A stretch of DNA of 64,000 bases from Rathayibacter sp. VKM Ac-2857 (GTDB lineage Bacteria > Actinomycetota > Actinomycetes > Actinomycetales > Microbacteriaceae), in NCBI RefSeq assembly GCF_013205025.1, contig NZ_JABMLE010000001.1, forward strand, positions 1,488,001 to 1,552,000, written 5' to 3'. The stretch's first letter is position 1; every line of letters begins with the position of its first letter. The notes under the pieces are model-generated. The model was given only the letters and a program-made list of their open reading frames with translations, had not been told where the DNA came from and ran no database searches. The translations under genes were made by a program, and so were the position numbers. Shown one piece after another: positions 27,007 through 34,900 of the stretch.

Positions 27007-27642
27007 ATGACCGCACCCCGCCGCGCCCTGATCCTCGTCGACGTCCAGCAGGAGTACTTCGCCGGGCCGCTCGAGATCCGCTACCCGCCGCACGCGTCGT
27101 CCCTGCCTGCGATCGCCGCGGCGCTCGACTCCGCCACCGCCGCCGGTCTGCCGATCGCCGCCGTCCAGCACAGCAGCGGCGAGGGGGCACCCGTCTTCGC
27201 ACCGGGCACCCCCGGCTTCGCGCTGCACCCCGAGATCGAAGGCCGCCGGACCGAAGACTGGAAGTCGATCACCAAGCGGTTCGGCACGGTCTTCGCCGGC
27301 ACCGACCTGCTCGCCTGGCTGCGCGAGCACGACGTCGACACGATCACCCTGGTCGGCTACATGACCAACAACTGCATCCTCGCCTCGGCGGCCGAAGCCG
27401 AGACGCACGGGCTGAAGGCCGAGGTGCTCTCCGACGCGACCGGCGCCATCGCGATCTCGAACGCGGCGGGCTCCGTCGACGCCGAGACCGTTCACACGAC
27501 GCTGCTCGCCCTGCTGAACTCGAACTTCGCGGCCGTCGCCGACACCGCGACCTGGACCGACGCCCTCGCCTCCGACGAGCCCCTCCCCCAGAGCGACCTC
27601 GGCAGCTCGGCCGTCGCCGGCGCCGCGCTGCCGCCGCGCTGA
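27007..27642 (+). CDS. Isochorismatase-family cysteine hydrolase
   Basis: A 211-residue cytosolic hydrolase of the isochorismatase/nicotinamidase fold. The catalytic triad is present: Asp12 in LILVDVQQEYF, Lys90 in SITKRFGTVF and Cys123 in GYMTNNCILASA. The non-proline cis-peptide region precedes the Cys. It lacks the metal-binding histidines of true nicotinamidases, so it is better called a general cysteine hydrolase. The start has AAGGAGA at proper spacing. It follows the broken DUF1772 gene by 84 bp. Substrate unknown. Confidence 0.87.
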   Translation: MTAPRRALILVDVQQEYFAGPLEIRYPPHASSLPAIAAALDSATAAGLPIAAVQHSSGEGAPVFAPGTPGFALHPEIEGRRTEDWKSITKRFGTVFAGTDLLAWLREHDVDTITLVGYMTNNCILASAAEAETHGLKAEVLSDATGAIAISNAAGSVDAETVHTTLLALLNSNFAAVADTATWTDALASDEPLPQSDLGSSAVAGAALPPR

Positions 27643-27665
27643 GACCTCGCCCAGCAGCACCTCGC

Positions 27666-27911
27666 TCAGCGCGACAGGAGCAGCTCCAGCGTCACCCTCC
27701 CCGGGTTGAAGGCGCTGGGGTGCTCGCAGTACACCGTGAACGGGACTCCGCGAGCGTCGCTCTCCGCCCAGCCGATGACCTCGAGGACGTCCCGCGCGCC
27801 GGTGATCCGGATCTCGTCGACCATCGTCTCCGTCTCGGCGAAATACACGCGGTAGACGGGCGTCGTCACCTCGGCGTCGACGTCCCGCGGATCCACGGAG
27901 CTGGTGTGCAT
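27666..27911 (-). CDS. Small hypothetical protein
   Basis: An 81-residue soluble protein (TPVYRVYFAETETMVDEIRITGARDVLEVIGWAES...CEHPSAFNPGRVTLELLLSR). The alternating pattern suggests a small alpha/beta fold. AAGGAGGG lies about 11 bases before the ATG. It converges with the hydrolase gene (23 bp apart) and lies downstream of the PucR gene on the same strand, 69 bp away, so the two may be cotranscribed. No family recognised. Confidence 0.65.
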   Translation of the reverse strand: MHTSSVDPRDVDAEVTTPVYRVYFAETETMVDEIRITGARDVLEVIGWAESDARGVPFTVYCEHPSAFNPGRVTLELLLSR

Positions 27912-27980
27912 CGTCCCGCAGCCCTCCTTCTCGTGCTGTTCAGCGTCTCAGAAGGCGCCGCGGCGGACGCCCGCAACGCG

Positions 27981-29534
27981 TCAGCGCTCCGGCGGCGGCG
28001 GGAACGGGCGGGTCGAGCGCGGGGCGGCGGGCGGCAGGGCGGCGCGGGCGCGGTGCAGGGAGACGGCGGTGAGCAGGACGCGGGTGCGGGCCGGGGAGGC
28101 GTCGAGCGGGCCGATCAGGGACTCGATGCGGGCCAGGCGGTCGTAGAGGGTCTGCCGACCGATGCCGAGGGCGGCCGCGGTGGCGGTCTTGCTCCCCCAG
28201 TGCGACGCGAACGCCTCGAGGGTCGCGAGCAGCTCCGGCCGGCCGCGGCGCAGCGGGCCGAGCACCTCCTCGACGAGGGCGTCGGCCTCGGCGTCGTCGC
28301 GGAGCGTGCTGGCGAAGCGCTCGAGCCGGTGCAGCCGCGCGTCGACGACGCCGCTCTCGGCGCGGGTCCACTCCCGCACGCCGCGCACCTCCGCGAGCTC
28401 GCGCGGCACCCGCGCGCCGTCGTCGGCACCGCTGCCGACGCAGACCAGCGCGGCCACCCCGGCAGCCGGCGGCCACTCACCGAGGAGCAGTGCCCTCGCC
28501 CGCTCCCGCGCGGCGACGTCCGGGAAGGCCAGCAGTGCGAGCAGCTCGCTGCCCGCGACGCAGAGCATCGGCTCCGCTCCGACCACCCCGAGCGCAGACC
28601 GGACCGCGCGGAGGGTGCGCTCGTCCTCGCCGACGTCCGCCCAGACGCCGAGGAAGCACTCCCGCCCGCCGATCCCGAGCCGGCCGAGGAGCGCGTCGAT
28701 CTGCAGCTCCGCGCTCTCCTCCGGCCGCCGGGCCTGCGCCGTGGCGACCGCGAAGAGCTGCGCGGTGAGCCGCTCGCGCGCGGTCGGGGGCCGACGCCGG
28801 AGCAGGGCGATCGCCAGCACGTCCGGCGCGCGGTCGAGCGCGACGGCGACCGCGTGCAGGTCGGCCTCGTCGTGGGCGCGGAGGTAGAGGGTGCCCAGCA
28901 GGGAGTCGCCGGCGCGCAGCACTCCGGAGGAGGCGCCGGCGGTGCGCGACGTGTCGACACCGCGGCCGGGGTGGGCGCGCACGATCTCCTCGCCGGCCGG
29001 CGAGACGAGCGCGGCGGAGGCGCCGGTCGCGCTCGCGACGACCCGCAGCAGTTCGTCGATCCCGGCGTCCGCGGCCGCCGCCTCGCCGAGAAGTCCGGAC
29101 AATCTGTCCGCCACCCGCAAGCTCCGGAACTTCTGCTCGGTGAGCCGGGTGTTGATGCTCTCGCAGACCTGCACGAACGGCACGCGCCGGGGCAGGGCGA
29201 GCACCGCGAGGCCGTGCTCGTCGGCGGCCGCGACGAGTGGAGCCGGCACGCTCGGCAGGCGCTCCGACAGCTCGACCGCCAGGGCGCCGACTCCCGCCGC
29301 GACCAGGGATTCCACGTAGCGGCGGCACTCCTGCGGGTCCTGGTCCGCGGCGAGGTTCACCCCCTCCATCAGCAGCAGCTCGCCGCCCAGGAGCAGCGGT
29401 GCGACGTCGAGCTGCTCGCTCGCGTGGGCCCAGCGGATCGGCACCCTCCCGGCGGCCGGACCGCCGGCGACCACGACCGGTCCTGCGGCCGCGAGCAGCG
29501 GGTCGAGGAGCGCCTCGGACAGCGGGATCACCAT
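27981..29534 (-). CDS. PucR-family transcriptional regulator
   Basis: A 517-residue regulator in the PucR layout. The N-terminal purine-catabolism domain spans about 10-135 (PIRWAHASEQLDVAPLLLGGELLLMEG...LAVLALPRRVPFVQVCESIN). A central CdaR/GGDEF-like domain follows (about 280-390). The C-terminal PucR helix-turn-helix is at about 440-500 (LLATLEAFASHWGSKTATAAALGIGRQTLYDRLARIESLIG). It is divergent from the NCS1 permease gene (176-bp gap) and very likely controls the permease-amidohydrolase unit in response to a nitrogenous-base compound. The inducer is inferred from family knowledge only. Confidence 0.9.
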   Translation of the reverse strand: MVIPLSEALLDPLLAAAGPVVVAGGPAAGRVPIRWAHASEQLDVAPLLLGGELLLMEGVNLAADQDPQECRRYVESLVAAGVGALAVELSERLPSVPAPLVAAADEHGLAVLALPRRVPFVQVCESINTRLTEQKFRSLRVADRLSGLLGEAAAADAGIDELLRVVASATGASAALVSPAGEEIVRAHPGRGVDTSRTAGASSGVLRAGDSLLGTLYLRAHDEADLHAVAVALDRAPDVLAIALLRRRPPTARERLTAQLFAVATAQARRPEESAELQIDALLGRLGIGGRECFLGVWADVGEDERTLRAVRSALGVVGAEPMLCVAGSELLALLAFPDVAARERARALLLGEWPPAAGVAALVCVGSGADDGARVPRELAEVRGVREWTRAESGVVDARLHRLERFASTLRDDAEADALVEEVLGPLRRGRPELLATLEAFASHWGSKTATAAALGIGRQTLYDRLARIESLIGPLDASPARTRVLLTAVSLHRARAALPPAAPRSTRPFPPPPER

Positions 29535-29710
29535 GCAGAACGTCCTCTCGCGTCACCGCGAATTTACACGGCGAGGCGGCCGCCGAAACCGCCCGCCGGG
29601 AGGGTGGAGCCCGACCCGACGCACTCCTCCACAGCCGCTCGTCCGCAGCGCTGTCCACCGTTCCCCGCTCCGACTCCCCGCTCCACCTCACGCTTCGAGA
29701 GGATCCACCC

Positions 29711-31183
29711 ATGAGCTCCGACACCCTGCACGGCACGACCGACACCGAGGACGCGCTGACACCGCTCCCCGACAGCCGCCGCAACGCGCGGCTCGACGGC
29801 CAGTTCTGGATCTGGGCGGGCGCGAACATCGCCCCGATCAACTGGGTCCTCGGCGCGCTCGGCGTGAACATGGGCCTCGGCCTCTGGGACACGATCACCG
29901 TCCTCGTGCTCGGCAACGTCGTCGGAATGGCCGTCTTCGGCTTCTTCGTGCTGCTCGGGCAGCGCACCGGCGCGACCGGGATGCTCGTGGGCCGCGCGGT
30001 CTTCGGCCGTCGCGGCAACTACGCGCCCGCCGTGATCCAGGCCGTGGTGGTGATCGGCTGGTGCGCGATCAACACCTGGATCGTGCTCGACCTGGTGATC
30101 GCACTGCTCGGCTCCGTCGGCCTCGTCGATCCGGAGGCGGCCAACATCGGCTGGAAGGTCGCGGTCGCCGCGGTGATCATGGCGATCCAGGTCGCGATCT
30201 CGTTCCTCGGCTACAAGGCCATCGCCGCCTTCGAGCGCTGGACGGTGCCGCCGACCCTGCTGGTGCTCGCGGTGATGTCGATCGTCGCCTGGTTCTTCCT
30301 CGACATCGACTGGTCCTACGCCGGCCCGGCCGAGGGCGCCCTCACCGGCGGCGACCGGATCGCGGCCATGTCGATCGTGATGACCGCGATCGGGATCGGC
30401 TGGGGCCTCACCTGGCTCGCCTACGCGGGCGACTACTCCCGCTTCGTCAGCCCCCGCGCCTCGCGCAGGAAGCTCTACTTCGCCAGCGTGCTCGGCCAGT
30501 TCGTCCCCGTCGTCTGGCTGGGCGTCCTCGGCGCGACGCTCGCCACGAAGAACGGCTCGGTCGACCCCGGTCAGCTGATCGTGGAGAACTTCGGCGCCCT
30601 CGCGATCCCGGTGCTGCTGCTCGTGGTGCACGGGCCGATCGCGACCAACGTGCTCAACATCTACTCGTTCGGGATGGCGACCCAGGCGCTCGACATCCGC
30701 CTCGGCCGCCGGACCCTCAGCCTGATCGTCGGCGTGCTCGCCTTCGCCGCGTCCGTCTTCTTCGTCTTCCAGGACGATCTGGCGACGACGCTGGACGCCT
30801 GGCTGGTCGGCCTGGTCGGCTGGGTCGCTCCGTGGGGCGCGATCGTGCTGGTGCACTACACGGTGTTCGAGCCGCGGGTGCGCTCGTTCGGGCACCTCTT
30901 CGCGCCGGTCGGCTCACCGCTGCTGCCGGACGTCCGCTGGCGCGCGCTGCTCTCGTTCGCGATCGGCGCGACGCTGACCTGGCTGTTCATGAACGGCTCC
31001 GTGCCCGCGCTGCAGGGGCCGGCCGCGACCGCGCTCGGCGGCGTCGACGTCTCCTGGCTCGCCGGCGGAGTCTCGGCGGGGCTCGCCTACCTGCTGCTCG
31101 GTCGCGGCGACGCCGCGTCCTGGGTGCGGAAGCGCGAGGCCCTCGAGCCGGCGGCGCGCGAGGCCGAGCCCGTCCTCGGGTAG
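29711..31183 (+). CDS. NCS1-family purine/cytosine permease
   Basis: A 490-residue transporter with about 12 helices. LDGQFWIWAGANIAPINWVLGALG is the classic first-helix region of nucleobase:cation symporter-1 proteins. GYKAIAAFERWTVPPTLLVL and LTWLAYAGDYSRFVSPRASRRK are further family landmarks. It should import a purine, pyrimidine or hydantoin-like compound. The ATG at 29711 follows GAGAGGATCC. It is transcribed away from pucR and ahead of an amidohydrolase, forming an uptake-plus-deamination unit. Confidence 0.9.
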   Translation: MSSDTLHGTTDTEDALTPLPDSRRNARLDGQFWIWAGANIAPINWVLGALGVNMGLGLWDTITVLVLGNVVGMAVFGFFVLLGQRTGATGMLVGRAVFGRRGNYAPAVIQAVVVIGWCAINTWIVLDLVIALLGSVGLVDPEAANIGWKVAVAAVIMAIQVAISFLGYKAIAAFERWTVPPTLLVLAVMSIVAWFFLDIDWSYAGPAEGALTGGDRIAAMSIVMTAIGIGWGLTWLAYAGDYSRFVSPRASRRKLYFASVLGQFVPVVWLGVLGATLATKNGSVDPGQLIVENFGALAIPVLLLVVHGPIATNVLNIYSFGMATQALDIRLGRRTLSLIVGVLAFAASVFFVFQDDLATTLDAWLVGLVGWVAPWGAIVLVHYTVFEPRVRSFGHLFAPVGSPLLPDVRWRALLSFAIGATLTWLFMNGSVPALQGPAATALGGVDVSWLAGGVSAGLAYLLLGRGDAASWVRKREALEPAAREAEPVLG

Positions 31184-31280
31184 CCGGGCCCGTCACTCCG
31201 CTCCTCTCCTCTCCTCTCCTCTCTCCTCTGCTCTCCTCGCTCCTCAGCTCCCGCACCACCGCACCACGAACGGAACCGCC

Positions 31281-32792
31281 ATGCCCCTCCTCATCACCGA
31301 CGCCGCCGTCATCACCATGGATCCCGTCTCGGGCGCCGTCCCGATCACGGCGAGCATCCGGATCGTCGACGACGTGATCACGGCGATCGGCCCGGGGCTC
31401 GTGCCCGAGCCGGGCGACGAGGTCCTCGACGGGCGCGACCGCCTCGTGACGCCGGGCTTCGTCAACGCGCACACCCACTCGTGGGAGTACCTCTACAAGG
31501 GGCGCTACGACAACCTGCCGCTCGAGCTGTGGATGCTGCTGTCGTACCCGATCCTCGGCGACAGCCGCGTCGCCCCGGATCTGATCCGGCTGCGCTCGTC
31601 GCTGTTCGCGCTCGAGTCGCTGAAGGCGGGCGTCACGACGCTCGTCGACGACGTGCTCGAGAACCCGGACCAGGACGCGGCGCAGCTGGCGGCGGTGTTC
31701 GACGCCTACGAGGAGATCGGGATCCGCGCGAACATCTCCGGGCACGTGATCAGCAAGCCGTTCTTCGAGACCATGCCGTTCCTCGAGGAGTACCTGCCGG
31801 CCGAGCTGCTCGACTCGGTCCGCGGGGCGGCCCGGCCGACCACCGAGGGCTACCTCGACTTCAGCCGCACCGCCTTCGCCACCCAGCACGGGCGCGGCGG
31901 CGGACGGCTGCGCTACATGGTCGCGCCCTCGGCTCCGCAGCGCGTGGGCGCCGACCTGCTCGTCGGGGCGACGGAGCTGGCGCTCGAGCACGACGCGGAG
32001 TGCCACATCCACGTCCTCGAGACCAAGACGCAGCTGGTGACCGGCGAGGAGTTCCACGGCTCGACGCTGGTCGAGTACATGGCCGGGATCGGCGCGCTCT
32101 CCCCCAACACGACGTTCGCGCACGGGATCTGGCTGACCGACTCCGACATGGCGGCGATCGCGGCGGCCGGCACCTCCGTCTCGCACAACCCGATCTCGAA
32201 CCTCAAGCTCGGCTCGGGCATCGCCCCGTGGCGCGCGCTGCACGACGCGGGCGTCAACCTCGGGCTCGGCACCGACGGCTGCTCCAGCAGCGACTCCCCG
32301 CGGATGCTCGACGTGATCAAGGCGGCGGCGCTGCTGCACAAGGTCACCGATCCGGACCTCGCGTCCTGGCCGACGGTCGCGGAGGTGCTGACCGCGGGCA
32401 CGATCGGCGGCGCGCGGAGCGCCGTGCTCGGCGACGTCACCGGGAGCATCGAGGTGGGCAAGCAGGCCGACCTCGTGCTGTTCGACCTGGAGACCCTGGC
32501 CTTCACGCCGCGCCAGCGCCTGGAGAACCAGCTGGTCTACTCCGAGAACGGCTCGTCGATCGACACCGTGATCGTGGCCGGGCGGATCGTCGTCGCGGGC
32601 GGCGAGTCGACGACGGTGGACGAGGCGGCGCTGCGGGCCGACCTGGCGGCGCAGCTCGGCGAGATCGTCGCGTGGCAGGACGCGCTCGACCGCTCCAACG
32701 GAGTGCTGACCGAGCCGTTCCACCGGATGTACGAGCGCGCGATGCGCCGCGACGCCCCGATCGACCGCTTCAGCGGCCGGCGCCTGGTCTGA
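31281..32792 (+). CDS. Amidohydrolase (TrzA/AtzA, cytosine/guanine-deaminase-like)
   Basis: A 503-residue metal-dependent hydrolase of the cytosine-deaminase/chlorohydrolase branch. Metal ligands: His64/His66 in GFVNAHTHSWE, His in CHIHVLETK, the FAHGIWL His and Asp in LGLGTDGCSSSD. SHNPISNLKLGSG supports the S-adenosylhomocysteine/guanine-type deaminase subgroup. It most likely deaminates the base imported by the upstream permease. The 97-bp gap to the permease is an unusual CTCCT-rich pyrimidine tract (31201-31250). A 15-bp tandem repeat begins at its stop codon. Confidence 0.88.
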   Translation: MPLLITDAAVITMDPVSGAVPITASIRIVDDVITAIGPGLVPEPGDEVLDGRDRLVTPGFVNAHTHSWEYLYKGRYDNLPLELWMLLSYPILGDSRVAPDLIRLRSSLFALESLKAGVTTLVDDVLENPDQDAAQLAAVFDAYEEIGIRANISGHVISKPFFETMPFLEEYLPAELLDSVRGAARPTTEGYLDFSRTAFATQHGRGGGRLRYMVAPSAPQRVGADLLVGATELALEHDAECHIHVLETKTQLVTGEEFHGSTLVEYMAGIGALSPNTTFAHGIWLTDSDMAAIAAAGTSVSHNPISNLKLGSGIAPWRALHDAGVNLGLGTDGCSSSDSPRMLDVIKAAALLHKVTDPDLASWPTVAEVLTAGTIGGARSAVLGDVTGSIEVGKQADLVLFDLETLAFTPRQRLENQLVYSENGSSIDTVIVAGRIVVAGGESTTVDEAALRADLAAQLGEIVAWQDALDRSNGVLTEPFHRMYERAMRRDAPIDRFSGRRLV

Positions 32793-32860
32793 CGGCACGC
32801 GGTCTGACGGCACTCGGGCTGACGGCACTCGGGCTGACGGCACTCGGGCTGACGGCGACG
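32786..32860 (+). repeat. Five 15-bp tandem repeats spanning the amidohydrolase stop codon
   Basis: Five units of GG(T/G)CTGACGGCACTC-type sequence, period 15. The first contains the true stop (TGA at 32790-32792). Because 15 is a multiple of three, each further unit repeats TGA in the same frame. This looks like replication-slippage expansion of the gene's last codons plus stop. Confidence 0.85.
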
Positions 32861-32875
32861 GGACCGACGGCATGC

Positions 32876-33012
32876 ATCTCCGGCTCGTGGAACCGGCTCC
32901 GGCACGCAGAACGTGCGCGGTTCCGCGAGCCGGACGCACTTCCGCGAGCCGAACTCGCCCGCCCCGCCGCCCGCAGCCACCTCCGGCGCGCGTCGGTTCC
33001 GCGAGCCGAACA
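32876..33012. repeat. Repeat family B cluster with inverted copies
   Basis: Units CTCCGGCTCGTGGAAC and CTCCGGCACGCAGAAC are followed by inverse units GGTTCCGCGAGCCGGAC, TTCCGCGAGCCGAAC and GGTTCCGCGAGCCGAAC. Direct and inverted copies could pair as a large hairpin. Same family as at 8155 and 37556. No gene. Confidence 0.65.
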
Positions 33013-33320
33013 TGTCTTCGCGCTCGGAGCGGCACCCGAGGCCCGCGTCACCCGTCCGGGGCGGGATCGGACGGACCGGCGGCGCGTCGAGTCGGAGCGC
33101 GCCCCCTGAACGGGAACCCCCCACCGGAGGAAGGTTCATTGCGAACGGACGTTCGAACGCCCCGCCTAGGGTCGCAGCAGAAGCGCCGGAGTCTCCCGGC
33201 CGACTTCTGAGCGACTCCCCTCCCCGCAGTGCCGCGGTCTTGACGGGAGCCGCTCCTCCGACCTCGACGCCCGGAAGGACGCCCGTGCCGACGACCCCCG
33301 CGACCGCCGCTGCGTGCCCG
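33013..33320 (+). other. Non-coding gap with orphan promoter- and start-like signals
   Basis: No gene is supported. The inverted repeat CGAAC-GGAC-GTTCG lies at 33142-33155, with TAGGGT at 33167-33172. Further on, GGAAGGACGCCC precedes a GTG near 33285 whose frame only runs antisense into the converging pyruvyl-transferase gene. This could be the remnant 5' end of a lost gene. Confidence 0.3.
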
Positions 33321-34625
33321 TCAGGCGCGCGGCAGGCCGGCGAAGTTCGCGGCGCTGAGCTCCTGCACGGCGGGCAGCTTCGCGAGGACGGCGGCCGAGA
33401 CGCTCTCGCGGTCGGAGAGGACGCGCTCGAGGGCGTCGCCCACGCGGCCGGCGAGACCGGCACCCGGCTCCACGCAGAGGTAGGGCAGCTCGAACATCGC
33501 CATCAGGCCCTCGACCTTGCCCTGGGTGGCCAGCGTGATCGCGGGGACGCCCTTCATCAGGGACATGATCGCCAGGTGCATCCGGCCGGTGACGGTGACG
33601 GTGGCGCGCTCGGTGAAGCCGCGCACCTCCGCCGGAGTGAGGACGTCCTCGACGAAGGCGACGCCGGCCGTGTCCGGCAGGGCCGCGTAGACCTTGCGGC
33701 AGGCCGCGAGGTCGTCCGGCCCGTGCTTGATCACGTGCGGGAGCAGCACGACGGCGAGGCCGCGGGCGCGCAGACCGCCGATGATCTCCACGTAGGCGCC
33801 GGTCTGGTCGGTGTCGATCAGGCCCGAGACGTTGACGATCGCGATGCCGCCGGTCGTGTCCAGTGCGGCGAGCTCGGTGCTCGCGCGGCCCTGGTCGACG
33901 GAGCGCGCCGAGAAGACGATGTCCGCCGAGGCCTTCGCGTCGAGGCCGTCGCGGCGGGCGCGCTCGACCGAGAGCGGGTCGCGGAGGAAGAGGGTCGTGC
34001 CGGCGCGGTCCGCGTCGCGGAGCTGCGCGAGGGCACCGGGGTGCGCCTTGCCGTTCCAGCTGAAGCCGAGCACGCGGGTGTCCACTCCGGCCGACGCGGC
34101 GCTGCGGGCGACGAGCGCGCGGCTCGTCGAGGCGCGGAAGTTGTAGGCGCCGTCCATGATGTCGGCGCCGACGATCGAGACCGACGCGGCGCCGGGCAGC
34201 ATGGCCCGGAAGCGGCGCAGGTCGCGGACGAAGCTCGGCAGTCCGCCGTAGAGCAGGGTGCCCAGCGAGACGATCTCGACGCGGTCGGCCTGCTCGGCCG
34301 GGATGCGGAAGTCGCCCTTGTAGCGGGTGATCACCGTGATCGGCCCGGCCACGTTCTCCAGGAACGCGCCGACCAGGGCGGCGTCGCCGATGTTGCCGGC
34401 GCCGGGGGGTGCGATGAGGATCGCGCGACCCTGAGCACCACCGGCACCACCGGCACCACCGGCATCACCGGCACCACCGGAGCGTCGGGCGCTGCGCAGT
34501 CGCGGGGCGTCGAGGAAGACGCCGCGCGCTCCGAGCGAGAGCACCGCCGGGCTCTTCAGCAGCGGGGCGGTGCGCTTGCGCAGCCCGCCCAGCACCGTCC
34601 GGACTCGCGAACCTACTCCGCTCAC
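33321..34625 (-). CDS. Polysaccharide pyruvyl transferase family protein
   Basis: A 434-residue CsaB/WcaK-like enzyme expected to add ketal-linked pyruvate to a sugar of a surface polymer. Family signs: AILIAPPGAGNIGDAALVGAFLE near residue 70, DRVEIVSLGTLLYGG, IVGADIMDGAYN, ATVTVTGRMHLAIMSLMKGVPAITLATQGKVEGLM (RxH motif) near the C-terminus. The N-terminal region has a GGAGGAGGA run from a CACCACCGGCAC-type tandem repeat at 34437-34480. GTG start at 34625. It is divergent from the secreted beta-helix gene and unlinked to the main polysaccharide locus, but may act on the same polymer. Confidence 0.85.
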   Translation of the reverse strand: MSGVGSRVRTVLGGLRKRTAPLLKSPAVLSLGARGVFLDAPRLRSARRSGGAGDAGGAGGAGGAQGRAILIAPPGAGNIGDAALVGAFLENVAGPITVITRYKGDFRIPAEQADRVEIVSLGTLLYGGLPSFVRDLRRFRAMLPGAASVSIVGADIMDGAYNFRASTSRALVARSAASAGVDTRVLGFSWNGKAHPGALAQLRDADRAGTTLFLRDPLSVERARRDGLDAKASADIVFSARSVDQGRASTELAALDTTGGIAIVNVSGLIDTDQTGAYVEIIGGLRARGLAVVLLPHVIKHGPDDLAACRKVYAALPDTAGVAFVEDVLTPAEVRGFTERATVTVTGRMHLAIMSLMKGVPAITLATQGKVEGLMAMFELPYLCVEPGAGLAGRVGDALERVLSDRESVSAAVLAKLPAVQELSAANFAGLPRA

Positions 34626-34900
34626 AACGATTCCGTTCCCGGCCCCGTCGCGGAGCCGTGCTCATCGATGGCGGAGGCGGCCCGTCGCCGCGTCCGTCCG
34701 TCTGGGCGAGAGCTCGGCGGCGGAGGCATCCGTGCTGCCCGGCCGCCGGGGACGCTCCCGCCGCGCCCAGTGTACGGAGTCGTCCCCCGTTCGCCCGGCG
34801 CGCACCGCCGAGGCCCGGCGCGGCCTCCCCTCGTCTTCTCTCCTCTCCTCTCCCAGCCCCGAGTCCCCGCTCACACCTTCCCCGATTGGACACCACGCCC

